From contig NZ_RCSU01000015.1 of assembly GCF_003991355.1 (NCBI RefSeq), forward strand, positions 62,001-126,000: DNA of 64,000 bases, read 5' to 3'. A program made the translations under genes and the position numbers. Under the pieces are notes generated by a model, which was given only the letters and a program-made list of their open reading frames with translations, ran no database searches and was not told the DNA's origin. This DNA comes from Pseudoflavitalea rhizosphaerae. Lineage in GTDB: Bacteria > Bacteroidota > Bacteroidia > Chitinophagales > Chitinophagaceae. Shown here one piece after another: positions 26,216 through 35,016 of this stretch (the first letter of the stretch is position 1; the number at the start of each line of letters is the position of its first letter).

Positions 26216-27271
26216 ATGAAACAGACCATTCTTCTTTTAGTTTTTGCAGGGCTGCTACAAACCCTGTTTGCGCAGCAACAGAAATTACCGCGGGTGGTCA
26301 TACTGGCCACAGGTGGAACGATTGCAGGAACAGGGGCTTCTGCAGATCGCTCCGCTTATAAAGCCGGTGAACTCCCGGTAAAAGACCTGATTGCGGCAGT
26401 GCCGGGAATAGAAAAAGTGGCAACCATTGCCGGCGAGCAGGTGTCAAATGTAGGTAGCCAGGATATGACGGTAGATATTTGGATCAAGCTGAACAAGCGA
26501 ATCAATGAGATCTTCAGGAACGATGAAGCAGATGGTATTGTGATCACCCATGGAACCGATACACAGGAGGAAACAGCGTACTTTCTCAACCTGACGTTGC
26601 GGTACGATCATCCTGTTGTGCTCACCGGTTCCATGCGGCCTTCCACCGCCATCAGCGCAGACGGCCCGAAGAATCTCTATGATGCTGTTACAGTGGCTTC
26701 CAGTCCTCTTTCAAAAGGCCGTGGCGTGATGCTGGTGTTCAATGAATCCATCTGGGACCCCCGCGATGTGGAAAAAGTCAGCACCACCCATGTGAACGGC
26801 TTTGCAGCCCCCAACAGCGGCCCGCTCGGACAAGTGTATGATGGAAAAGTGATCTACTATTTCAACTCCATGCACAAAGCCAATAAACAAACGCCATTCG
26901 ATATTACCGGCCTTACCAAATTACCACGCGTAGCGGTAGTTGAATTGTTTTGCGATGCGCCTGCCACCGCCCTTAATGCTTATGTGGCTGACGGAGTGGA
27001 TGGTGTGATCACCGGAGGTCTCGGCAACGGAAATCTCAATAAAGCCAATACCGATGCCGTGATCGCCGCAGTGAAAAAAGGTGTTAGCATTGTGAGGTCC
27101 TCCCGCGTTTTCACAGGCCGCGTTACATTGTATGATGAAACAGATGATGAAAAACTCGGCACCATGGTAAGCGATAATCTCAGTCCTCAAAAAGCAAGGA
27201 TACTCCTCATGCTCGGTCTTACAAAAACTAAGGACAGGAAAAAATTGCAGGAATACTTTTTCGAATACTGA
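26216..27271 (+). CDS. L-asparaginase, type II (periplasmic)
   Basis: This 351-aa enzyme hydrolyses L-asparagine to aspartate and ammonia. A signal peptide (about 20 residues, ending FAQ) places it in the periplasm. Catalytic motifs are ATGGTIAGTG (31-40, nucleophile T35) and THGTDT (111-116) with the Thr-Asp pair, followed by VLTGSMRPSTAISADGP. It fits type II length with signal peptide. In this operon it would supply aspartate for AspT and the decarboxylase. It is followed after 28 bp by a porin gene. Confidence 0.93.
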   Translation: MKQTILLLVFAGLLQTLFAQQQKLPRVVILATGGTIAGTGASADRSAYKAGELPVKDLIAAVPGIEKVATIAGEQVSNVGSQDMTVDIWIKLNKRINEIFRNDEADGIVITHGTDTQEETAYFLNLTLRYDHPVVLTGSMRPSTAISADGPKNLYDAVTVASSPLSKGRGVMLVFNESIWDPRDVEKVSTTHVNGFAAPNSGPLGQVYDGKVIYYFNSMHKANKQTPFDITGLTKLPRVAVVELFCDAPATALNAYVADGVDGVITGGLGNGNLNKANTDAVIAAVKKGVSIVRSSRVFTGRVTLYDETDDEKLGTMVSDNLSPQKARILLMLGLTKTKDRKKLQEYFFEY

Positions 27272-27299
27272 TCCTGGTTAGAACCAAATCGGAAAATCT

Positions 27300-28481
27300 A
27301 TGAGAAAATCTTTAGCGGGCTTGTTGTTCCTGTTCTTATACAACACCACATTGGCGCAGGAGATAGGAGCCAAGCAGGTTGATACTTTTTATTATCAGAA
27401 GCCCCTGATACCGGAGATCAAGCAGAAGCTCCTCAGTAATATCAATGTGATCGCCAATATGCAGAGCAGTCTCCGCAATGAATTTGTTGACGGGGAATAC
27501 ACCAGAGGCCGCTTCATCATGAACCAGTTCAGGCTGGAGATCAAGGGTAAGATCCACGACAAGGTTTACTTCCGTTTCCGCGACCGTTATACAAGGAATA
27601 CAATGCCACAGTCGGAAGACAATATGAGCAGTTCAACAGACCTCGCTTATATCCAGGTGCAGGCAACCGATCACCTGAATTTTTCCATCGGTAAGCTTTG
27701 TGCCGACTGGGGTGGTATTGAATTCGATCTGAATCCGATCGATATCTACGAGTATTCAGACATCATCGAGAACTCAGACAACTTCCTGCTCGGAATTGGC
27801 ATCGGTGTTCAGGTTAGTGAAAATCACTCATTGAGCTTCCAGGCGCTGAATAGCCGTACACGCACCTTCCAGGAGATCTATGGAACAATTCCCGGCATTT
27901 CCGAATCAAGATTCCCGCTGGCTGCTGTGGCCAACTGGAGAGGAAAATTCTTCGGAGGGAAATGGCAAACCATCTGGAGTTACAGCATCTTCAAGGAAGC
28001 ACGCAGTAATTATATGCACTACCTGGCCTTAGGTAATCAACTCGATTTCGGAAGGTTCCAGCTTGCTTATGATTTCAAATACAGTAAAGAAGAATTGGAT
28101 CGAAAGGGGATTGTTACCGGCTTTAAGCCCGATACGGGTGGCGACAGGTTTGCCGCGCAGGATGTGGCCTATCTCAGCCACTGGGTGAAACTGGATTATC
28201 TCGTTCTTCCAAAACTCAACCTGAGCTTTGTTGGCTTCATGGATGCGGCCAGCTGGAAAGGAAATCCTGATCCGGATAAAGACAGGAAACTGCGCACCGG
28301 CTGGGGATTTATTCCTACCGTGGAATATTTTCCCTTCAAAGAACTCAACCTGAAATTCTTTGCCAACTACGTTGGCCGGGTATACAACTACACACAATAT
28401 GCAAAGGACCAATTGGGACAGAAGAACTATAATACCGGTGTGGTATCACTCGGATTCATAGCGCCGTTGCATGTACTCTGA
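27300..28481 (+). CDS. Outer membrane porin, OprP/OprO-like
   Basis: The 393-aa product has a signal peptide (LLFLFLYNTTLAQ) and a barrel resembling phosphate-selective porin O/P family members (FIMNQFRLEIKGKIHDKVYF, RFRDRYTRNTMPQ, LNFSIGKLCADWGGIEFD). The C-terminus is FIAPLHVL, slightly unusual for an outer membrane barrel, which more often ends in an aromatic. As the last gene of the aspT-decarboxylase-asparaginase operon it probably lets asparagine or aspartate into the periplasm. That substrate is inferred from context, not from the sequence. Confidence 0.8.
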   Translation: MRKSLAGLLFLFLYNTTLAQEIGAKQVDTFYYQKPLIPEIKQKLLSNINVIANMQSSLRNEFVDGEYTRGRFIMNQFRLEIKGKIHDKVYFRFRDRYTRNTMPQSEDNMSSSTDLAYIQVQATDHLNFSIGKLCADWGGIEFDLNPIDIYEYSDIIENSDNFLLGIGIGVQVSENHSLSFQALNSRTRTFQEIYGTIPGISESRFPLAAVANWRGKFFGGKWQTIWSYSIFKEARSNYMHYLALGNQLDFGRFQLAYDFKYSKEELDRKGIVTGFKPDTGGDRFAAQDVAYLSHWVKLDYLVLPKLNLSFVGFMDAASWKGNPDPDKDRKLRTGWGFIPTVEYFPFKELNLKFFANYVGRVYNYTQYAKDQLGQKNYNTGVVSLGFIAPLHVL

Positions 28482-28544
28482 GCTGGATGGCAGCAATATT
28501 GTAGATGATGATATGAACAACATTATTCATCTAAATACAATTAT

Positions 28545-29183
28545 ATGAAACAGTTCTTAACCGGGATGGCCGCATTGATGGTGATGCTCACCCTGGCCTC
28601 CTGCAGCAGTACCGAACTGCTGAGCTCCTGGAAAGCGGAAAACGCCAACCTCAAACAATACAATAAAGTATTGGTTGTTGGTTTAACCGGGAACAAAGAC
28701 AGGTCTATAAGGGACAATGTGGAATCAGCAATGGTGAATTCATTAAAAGCGAATAATGTAAATGCTGTTGCCGCTTCTGAAACCTATGGCCCTAAAGCCT
28801 TCGAGAAAATGTCCGATGCCGATGTGGTAAGCAAAGTGAAGAGCAATGGCTATGATGGTATCGTTATCCTTACATTGCTTGACAAGGAAAAAGAAAAATA
28901 CTATACACCCGGCCGTGTTTCGTACACACCATACTTCACGTATTACAGTCGCTACTGGCGCTCCTGGAGAACGATGTACAACCGTGTTTATGAGCCCGGC
29001 TATTACAGCAATACTACCAACTATGTGCTGGAAGCGAACCTGTACAATGTAACGGAAGACAGACTGGAATACTCTGCCCAGACAAGATCATTTGATCCCG
29101 GCAATGCAGCAACACTGGCAAGCGGCTTCACCAAAACTGTTGTGGCAGATATGGTGAAGAAAGGCGTGATCCCCGGTAAATAG
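28545..29183 (+). CDS. DUF4136-like lipoprotein
   Basis: This 212-aa lipoprotein has a signal peptide with lipobox LASC (C20). The body has a Rossmann-like alternation (NKVLVVGLTGNKDRS, VNAVAASETYGPKAFEKMSD, GYDGIVILTLLDKEKE) followed by a Tyr-rich stretch (YTPYFTYYSRYWRSWRTMY) and a C-terminal strand-helix region. It matches the general pattern of DUF4136-type lipoproteins, whose role is unknown. It lies 20 bp before a tolC-family gene and is probably cotranscribed with the exporter genes. Confidence 0.7.
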   Translation: MKQFLTGMAALMVMLTLASCSSTELLSSWKAENANLKQYNKVLVVGLTGNKDRSIRDNVESAMVNSLKANNVNAVAASETYGPKAFEKMSDADVVSKVKSNGYDGIVILTLLDKEKEKYYTPGRVSYTPYFTYYSRYWRSWRTMYNRVYEPGYYSNTTNYVLEANLYNVTEDRLEYSAQTRSFDPGNAATLASGFTKTVVADMVKKGVIPGK

Positions 29184-29202
29184 TGAACTAAAATATTCGC
29201 GT

Positions 29203-30657
29203 ATGCAGTTGAAAGCCCTGACAACGCTAACAATTTTGATCCTTGCAGTAATGTTATTCCGCGCGGGCGCTCAAAGCATCTCCCTGGGGGAATGTTTTAC
29301 GCTTGCGCGGAATAATAATTTACTGATCAAACAGGCCGGCGCCTCCCTGAAAGCAAGGGAGTATGCGCTTCAGGCGGAAAAGCAATCTTATCTTCCAAAG
29401 ATCGATCTGCTGGCCGGTTACAACTATCTCAGTAAGCCACTCGAAGTAAATCTTCAACAGGTGAAGGATGGCATCCTGGAAGGCTCTTCCCGCCAGGCCG
29501 TGAACACTGCCAATGAAGTGTACAAGGCCATTACCGGCAATGATCTTTCGCAGAATGCTCAGAATGTCATTTACAACGGAGGGAAGAATATCCTCAATAC
29601 ATTTTATCCCGATTACAATCCGGCGCTCAGCAAGCAACAATATTTCACGGCTGCACTGGGAGTGAGGCAGCCTATCTGGCTTGGCAACAAATTGAAAACA
29701 GTACAGGATGTGGCTGCCGCAGAAGTGAAGTCGGGCCGTCATAATCTCGAACTGGCCAATCAGCAGGTGGAGCTGCTGATCGCATTGCAGTACCTGCGCA
29801 TCATGTATCTCAATAATATTCTGCAAAGACAACAACAGATCGTCAAAAGTTTTTCAAGGATCGAACATGATGCCGATGAAATGGTGAAACAGAATTTGTT
29901 GCCGCCTTATCAGCGTAACTGGGCCAGCACTGCTGTGATCATTGCCAGGAGCAGGTTACAGAACCAGGAACTTGAAAAACAGACAGCGCTTGCAGAGCTC
30001 AATAAACTGCTCAACCTGCCCATCGACACCGTGCTAACGATTACGGACACACTACCATATAAACCTGTTACGGACCTTCCATCTTTTTCCCCTGAATTCT
30101 GGACCGCCAATCCGGCCTATCTCGCTATCGAGAGCAAGCAGGACCTTGCGCAGGCCAGTCTCCGGGGCAGCAAATCTTTTTCATTGCCAAATATTTTTGC
30201 CATCGGCAGTCTGCAGCTTTATCAGAAAGATCTGCCGCTAACTATCCCACCATGGCTGGTGGGCGTTGAGATGCAGTGGACCATCTTCAACGGAACGCAA
30301 ACCATCAAACGGATCAGGGCATCCAAAGAATTGCTGGAAGAAGCGAAGATAGCCGCTGATCAAACCAAAGGATTGTTACAGACCCGCGTACGCGTGGCGC
30401 AGAACAGGTTGAGCGCACTTCAAAATGATATCGCAGCCATGGACACAGCGCGCTCTACTGCCGCACTCACCACGCAACAAGTGGAAGAACGGATGCGCAA
30501 CAGGATGAGTACGCCACGTGAAGTGAATGAATCATTGCTGGTGGAAGAAGAGATCACCAAAGCCTATTACACCGCCGTGCTGGGCTATTACCTGGCATTG
30601 GCAGATTACCTGGATGCAACAGGATCTGCCAGCCGGATCACGGCATACCTGAAATAA
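29203..30657 (+). CDS. TolC family outer membrane efflux protein
   Basis: This 484-aa protein is an outer membrane channel subunit. It has a signal peptide ending in GAQS and two repeats of TolC-type strands and long coiled-coil helices (LGECFTLARNNNLLIKQA, LQAEKQSYLPKIDLLAGYNY, and the second half WTIFNGTQTIKRIRASKELL). TolC trimers form the periplasm-spanning duct of tripartite exporters. The next three genes encode the adaptor and the membrane permeases of the same system, starting 6 bp after the stop. Confidence 0.9.
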   Translation: MQLKALTTLTILILAVMLFRAGAQSISLGECFTLARNNNLLIKQAGASLKAREYALQAEKQSYLPKIDLLAGYNYLSKPLEVNLQQVKDGILEGSSRQAVNTANEVYKAITGNDLSQNAQNVIYNGGKNILNTFYPDYNPALSKQQYFTAALGVRQPIWLGNKLKTVQDVAAAEVKSGRHNLELANQQVELLIALQYLRIMYLNNILQRQQQIVKSFSRIEHDADEMVKQNLLPPYQRNWASTAVIIARSRLQNQELEKQTALAELNKLLNLPIDTVLTITDTLPYKPVTDLPSFSPEFWTANPAYLAIESKQDLAQASLRGSKSFSLPNIFAIGSLQLYQKDLPLTIPPWLVGVEMQWTIFNGTQTIKRIRASKELLEEAKIAADQTKGLLQTRVRVAQNRLSALQNDIAAMDTARSTAALTTQQVEERMRNRMSTPREVNESLLVEEEITKAYYTAVLGYYLALADYLDATGSASRITAYLK

Positions 30658-30663
30658 TTGCTT

Positions 30664-31653
30664 ATGTCTAATTTTTTCAAAAACTACTGGGCCATCTTCA
30701 TCCCGGTGATCGTACTGGGCATCGCCCTTTATTTCCTGTTCAGGAAAGCTGCAGAACCAGCCTCCAATGCATTGCTCGGAATGGTGGATGCGGAATTCAC
30801 CGATGTAGCGGCAGAGTTCCCCGGAAGACTGGATACTTTGCTGGTGCATTCCGGTGATACCGTGAAGAAGGGGCAACTACTCGGCGTTGTCCGCACCAGG
30901 GAGATCAATGCCATCAATAACCAGGCGCTGGCTGCCATTGAAGCGGCGCAAAGCAATCTCAGTCTTTTACAGAAAGGCCCGAGACCTGAACTGGTGGCCA
31001 GTTCCAACAATGTGTACAAGATCGCGCAGGACCAGTATAGCCTGGCGAAGACCACCTACGAGCGGATACAGAATCTCTACAATAAAGAAGTGGTATCCGG
31101 AGAAGAGCGGGATATCATTCATTTCAAAATGCAGGCGGCAGAAAAGGAAATGGAGATCGCCAGGCTCAATTGGGAGATGCTGCAAAAAGGAACGCAACCA
31201 GAAATGATCGCCGCCGCCAATGCCATTCTCAAACAAGCAGAGCAGGCCTATGAGCTTACCAAATCCATTTCAGAAAATACGCGCATCACTGCGCCGAATG
31301 ATGGCATTATCTCCACGTTGATCGTGAAGGAAGGGGAGATCATTTCCATTGGTTACCCCATCATGACCATCCAGGAGCAGGGCAGTTATTTTGTCCGTTT
31401 CAATGTAAGGCAGGATGATATGAAAGGATTAAGTGAAGGTGCAAAAATCACACTAAATATTCCCGGTTGCACGCCGCAGCGTATGAGCGGAGTCGTTAGT
31501 AAGATAAATGCCACCCTTACTTTTGCGAATTGGGTGCCTACCCGCGACAGGGGACAGTTCGAACTCCGCACTTTTACAGTGGAATGTAAACCCGAAAATG
31601 CAGACCAGGTAAAAGGGCTGCGTTCCGGAATGACAGCCGAACTGATCAGGTAA
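30664..31653 (+). CDS. HlyD/YbhG-type membrane fusion protein
   Basis: The 329-aa adaptor has one N-terminal membrane anchor (IFIPVIVLGIALYFLF), a biotinyl-lipoyl domain (GRLDTLLVHSGDTVKKGQLL), a coiled-coil hairpin (about 80-190, with the repeated phrase LQKGPRPELVA / LQKGTQPEMIA) and the second lipoyl half (ITAPNDGIISTLIVKEGEII). It would link the TolC channel to the two permeases encoded next. The ATG at 30664 is preferred to the in-frame TTG at 30658. Confidence 0.88.
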   Translation: MSNFFKNYWAIFIPVIVLGIALYFLFRKAAEPASNALLGMVDAEFTDVAAEFPGRLDTLLVHSGDTVKKGQLLGVVRTREINAINNQALAAIEAAQSNLSLLQKGPRPELVASSNNVYKIAQDQYSLAKTTYERIQNLYNKEVVSGEERDIIHFKMQAAEKEMEIARLNWEMLQKGTQPEMIAAANAILKQAEQAYELTKSISENTRITAPNDGIISTLIVKEGEIISIGYPIMTIQEQGSYFVRFNVRQDDMKGLSEGAKITLNIPGCTPQRMSGVVSKINATLTFANWVPTRDRGQFELRTFTVECKPENADQVKGLRSGMTAELIR

Positions 31654-31668
31654 GCTATAAATAGTCTC

Positions 31669-32829
31669 ATGCCGGTAATTGTCAAAATCATATTCAGGGA
31701 ATGGAAGCGGATCTTTTCGCTTCCTGTGCATTACTGGGCCCTGGTGGTGATGCCGCCGGTGCTGTTCTTCCTGTATGCAGGTATTTACCAGGGACAGAAA
31801 GTATATGATCTGCCGATGGCGGTATATGACGAAGATAATTCCGCCGCTACCCGTCAACTTATTTTCTTACTGGAACAAACCGAGACCATTCACTTCACCA
31901 GGAGTATCAATGATTATGATGAGTTGAAAGATGCTATGCGTAAAAACGAGATCATGGGCGCGGTGCATTTCCCGCGCAGGATGGAATCTGATATCAAGAG
32001 CCGGAAACCCACTACTGTTACGCTCTACACCAATGCAGCCTACCTGGTGCCTGCCAAACTTATTTACAAGGATGCAGCGCAGGTATTGCTCACCGGTGGT
32101 TCTGGTGTGATCCTGCAGAAACTGGTGAAGAAAGGAATGGATCCTTCCAAGGCGATGGCGCTGGTGCAGCCAATAGTTGTGTCCACTTATTCCTTGTACA
32201 ATCCTGATTACAATTACCGGGAGTACCTGGTGCCGGGGCTGATCACAGTGGCCATCCAGATGATGATCATCATGGTGGCCGTACTGATGTTGAATTATGA
32301 ATACACTACCCGGAGTATGGAAGAACTGGTATTGCTGGCGAAAGGATCGGCATCTGATATTATCATCGGGAAAACATTTGCGCACCTCAGTGTGAGCTGG
32401 ATCAATTGGATCTTGATGGCCTGGGTAGTATTCCCTGCATTCAGTATCGGGGATGCGTTGGGTGGATGGAATTTCTTTGTGTTGTATTCGCTGATGGCAT
32501 TGGCCTGTATTGGTTTGGGCGTGATGGTATCCGCCATAGTAAAGGATACGATGCTGGCAACGGATATCGGACTCTTCTATACATCGCCTGCATTCGTATT
32601 CAGCGGCTATACATTCCCGAAATGGGGTATGCCCTGGTATGATCAGTTCTATTCACATTTGCTGCCTTATAGCTGGTTCCTGGATGGCTTCATCAAAGTG
32701 TTCACGATGAGCCTTCCGCTTCATTATGCAAGGCCGGAAATATCGGCCCTGCTGGTGTTTATCGGAATTTCCTATCCCGTTGCCATCCTGGTATTACAGC
32801 GCACATGCAATAAAATCCTTGGCGTATGA
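31669..32829 (+). CDS. ABC-2 type permease, first of a pair
   Basis: This 386-aa membrane protein has an N-terminal helix (VHYWALVVMPPVLFFLYAGIY), a periplasmic domain (about 45-170) with PMAVYDEDNSAATRQLI, and five further helices from about residue 190, including VAIQMMIIMVAVLMLNYEY and SGYTFP. This is the ABC-2/YhhJ-YbhS layout. Its stop overlaps the next permease ATG by 4 bp (ATGA). It has no nucleotide-binding domain, and no ABC ATPase gene is found in the cluster, so it must borrow one or act without. Confidence 0.86.
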   Translation: MPVIVKIIFREWKRIFSLPVHYWALVVMPPVLFFLYAGIYQGQKVYDLPMAVYDEDNSAATRQLIFLLEQTETIHFTRSINDYDELKDAMRKNEIMGAVHFPRRMESDIKSRKPTTVTLYTNAAYLVPAKLIYKDAAQVLLTGGSGVILQKLVKKGMDPSKAMALVQPIVVSTYSLYNPDYNYREYLVPGLITVAIQMMIIMVAVLMLNYEYTTRSMEELVLLAKGSASDIIIGKTFAHLSVSWINWILMAWVVFPAFSIGDALGGWNFFVLYSLMALACIGLGVMVSAIVKDTMLATDIGLFYTSPAFVFSGYTFPKWGMPWYDQFYSHLLPYSWFLDGFIKVFTMSLPLHYARPEISALLVFIGISYPVAILVLQRTCNKILGV

Positions 32830-33980
32830 GTGGGCTGAAAAGATGCTGGACCATTGCGGCCCGCGAACTGCGGACCATCGCTACAGACCATAGCCTGCTG
32901 CTGACACTGCTGCTGGCGCCGCTGCTCTATGCATTCTTTTATGGCAGTATCTATATCGATAAGGAAGAAGTGAATGTGCCATTGGCAGTAGTAGACGATG
33001 ATCAGAGTTCTTTATCCAGGCTACTTACGGAACAGTTCAACAATACACAGGCGATAAGAATTGTAGGAGCGAAAGATGTGCGGCAGGCGCAGGAAATGCT
33101 GAACAGGGAAGAGGTTCAGGGCTATATCTATCTGCAGAAGGGTTTGGAAGAGAAAGTGATGGCATTGCAGCAAGCCAATATTGTGCTGGCAGTGAGTGTG
33201 AGCAGGTTCCTGCCGCCCAGCGATCTCCTGGGTGCTGTAACACAGGTAAGCATGACCGTTAGTGCAGGCGTCCGCCTGAAATACTTTCAGAAGAAAGGGA
33301 TGACGGAAGCCATCGCCATGCAGGAAACCAATCCCGTGGCGCTGGATTACAGGCCTTTGTTCAATGAGAGGACCAGCTATGGCGCTTACCTGTTGCCCGG
33401 ATTGCTGATGCTGATATTACAGCAGACATTACTGATAGGGCTTGCCGCCAGCATGGCCAGGGAAAGGCAGGAGCGGACATTCGGTGAATTGTATCAGTTG
33501 GCCGGAAATCGCTTTACTATCGCTTTTACAGGTAAGGGCGCATTTTATTTTGTCCTGTATGGAATTTATGCTTTATTCTTTCTTACAGTTAATTTCACTA
33601 TTCTCAAATTACCGATACGGGGAGATTATTTTTCGCTCGTATTGTTGATCGGATTGTTCATTGCCACTCTGATACCGATGGCGCTCTGGCTTGGCTCATT
33701 GTTCAAAACCACTTTACTGGCGGTGCAGCTCATGGGTTTTTCCACTTATCCATTTTTTCTAATCACAGGTTATGCCTGGCCATATGAGGAATTGCCCTTC
33801 TTCCTGAAAGCATTGAGTTCCTTGTTGCCAACCACGCCTTTCTTGCAGGCTTACACCACTATAGTACAGCAGGGTGGTGATCTGTGGCAGGCCATCCCGC
33901 AGGTGACGCACCTGGCGGCACTCTGGCTGACCTATGCAATATTGCTCGCCATCAATATCCGCCGGAAATACAAGGTGTAA
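32826..33980 (+). CDS. ABC-2 type permease, second of a pair
   Basis: This 384-aa paralogue of the preceding permease has the same layout: an N-terminal helix (LLLTLLLAPLLYAFFYGSIY), the periplasmic PLAVVDDDQSSLSRLL domain and C-terminal helices with the FLITGYAWP motif. The shared (L/M)AVxDxDxS motif shows both belong to one family and would form a heterodimer in a TolC/HlyD exporter. Translation is coupled to the previous gene by a 4-bp overlap. Confidence 0.86.
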   Translation: MSGLKRCWTIAARELRTIATDHSLLLTLLLAPLLYAFFYGSIYIDKEEVNVPLAVVDDDQSSLSRLLTEQFNNTQAIRIVGAKDVRQAQEMLNREEVQGYIYLQKGLEEKVMALQQANIVLAVSVSRFLPPSDLLGAVTQVSMTVSAGVRLKYFQKKGMTEAIAMQETNPVALDYRPLFNERTSYGAYLLPGLLMLILQQTLLIGLAASMARERQERTFGELYQLAGNRFTIAFTGKGAFYFVLYGIYALFFLTVNFTILKLPIRGDYFSLVLLIGLFIATLIPMALWLGSLFKTTLLAVQLMGFSTYPFFLITGYAWPYEELPFFLKALSSLLPTTPFLQAYTTIVQQGGDLWQAIPQVTHLAALWLTYAILLAINIRRKYKV

Positions 33981-34029
33981 ACCATTTCCTCTGCTGGCTG
34001 TTATCACTCCATATCATCAAACATTTTTT

Positions 34030-34824
34030 ATGGATCTTCAATTAAAAGGGAAAAAAGCATTGATCACAGGCTCAACAGCAGGGATCGGATTTGCCACCGC
34101 CGCATTGTTATTGCAGGAAGGGGCTGAAGTGGTGATCAATGGAAGAAGCCGGCACAGGGTTAACAAAGCAGTGGAGGAACTGAAGGCAAAGGTGCCGGGG
34201 GCAAACGTAGCAGGCATTGCAGCGGATTTTGCAAAAGTGGAAGAAGTGAATGACTTGCTGAAGCAATTACCTGAAGTGGATATCCTGATCAACAACGTTT
34301 CTATTTTCGAGCCCAAACCATTCACAGAGATCCCTGATGAGGACTGGCTTCGTTTTTACGAGATCAATGTAATGAGCGGTGTTCGCCTGAGCCGTCATTA
34401 TCTGAAGCCGATGCTGGCGAAGAACTGGGGCAGGATCATTTTCATTTCCAGTGAATCAGGTATCAATATCCCTGAAGAGATGGTGCATTACGGTATGAGC
34501 AAAACGGCACAATTGGCCATCAGCAGGGGGCTTGCAGAATACACGAAGGGAAGCAATGTAACGGTAAATGCCGTATTGCCCGGGCCTACGATGTCTGAAG
34601 GTGTGGGCACATTCATGCAGGACCTGGCGAAAGACCAGCACACCAATGTTAATGAAGTGGAAAAGAATTTCTTCAAAGATGCGCGCCCAACTTCACTACT
34701 GCAACGATTTACTGCGGTGGAGGAAATAGCGAATATGATCGTGTATGTTGCCAGTCCATTATCATCCGCCACCAATGGCGCAGCACTGCGTGCAGATGGT
34801 GGAGTGGTGAAATCCATCTACTGA
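34030..34824 (+). CDS. Short-chain dehydrogenase/reductase
   Basis: From the ATG at 34030 (the longer frame from 33934 begins inside the permease gene) the protein has 264 aa. It shows the classical SDR features: nucleotide-binding TGSTAGIGFA (about 12-21), ILINNVSIFEP, and the catalytic tetrad with S141 in ISSESG and Y154xxxK158 in YGMSKTAQ. The C-terminal part has LPGPTMSEG and NGAALRADGG. The substrate is unknown. It follows the exporter by about 50 bp and may be read with it. A terminator-like hairpin follows. Confidence 0.9.
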   Translation: MDLQLKGKKALITGSTAGIGFATAALLLQEGAEVVINGRSRHRVNKAVEELKAKVPGANVAGIAADFAKVEEVNDLLKQLPEVDILINNVSIFEPKPFTEIPDEDWLRFYEINVMSGVRLSRHYLKPMLAKNWGRIIFISSESGINIPEEMVHYGMSKTAQLAISRGLAEYTKGSNVTVNAVLPGPTMSEGVGTFMQDLAKDQHTNVNEVEKNFFKDARPTSLLQRFTAVEEIANMIVYVASPLSSATNGAALRADGGVVKSIY

Positions 34825-34849
34825 TCTTTTTTGGCTAATGTGGATAAAA

Positions 34850-34881
34850 CCTCATGCAAATGAGGCGCCTGCTCATTTTTT
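34850..34881 (+). terminator. Terminator with an overlapping alternative hairpin
   Basis: AAATGAG (34858-34864) pairs with CTCATTT (34872-34878) just before a T-run, forming a terminator after the SDR gene. An overlapping hairpin CCTCAT/ATGAGG (34850-34855, 34860-34865) uses the same left arm, so the two are mutually exclusive. Confidence 0.5.
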
Positions 34882-35016
34882 GGTATCATTCTTGCAAAAA
34901 TTTTTACGACAGATTCTACTCCCTCACCGTATCGAACATTTAAAAGAAGTGGCTGTACAGAAGGCGCTGACTCTCTAAGCATGATGGAATAACTCTACGT
35001 AAAAAATTTCAACCTG

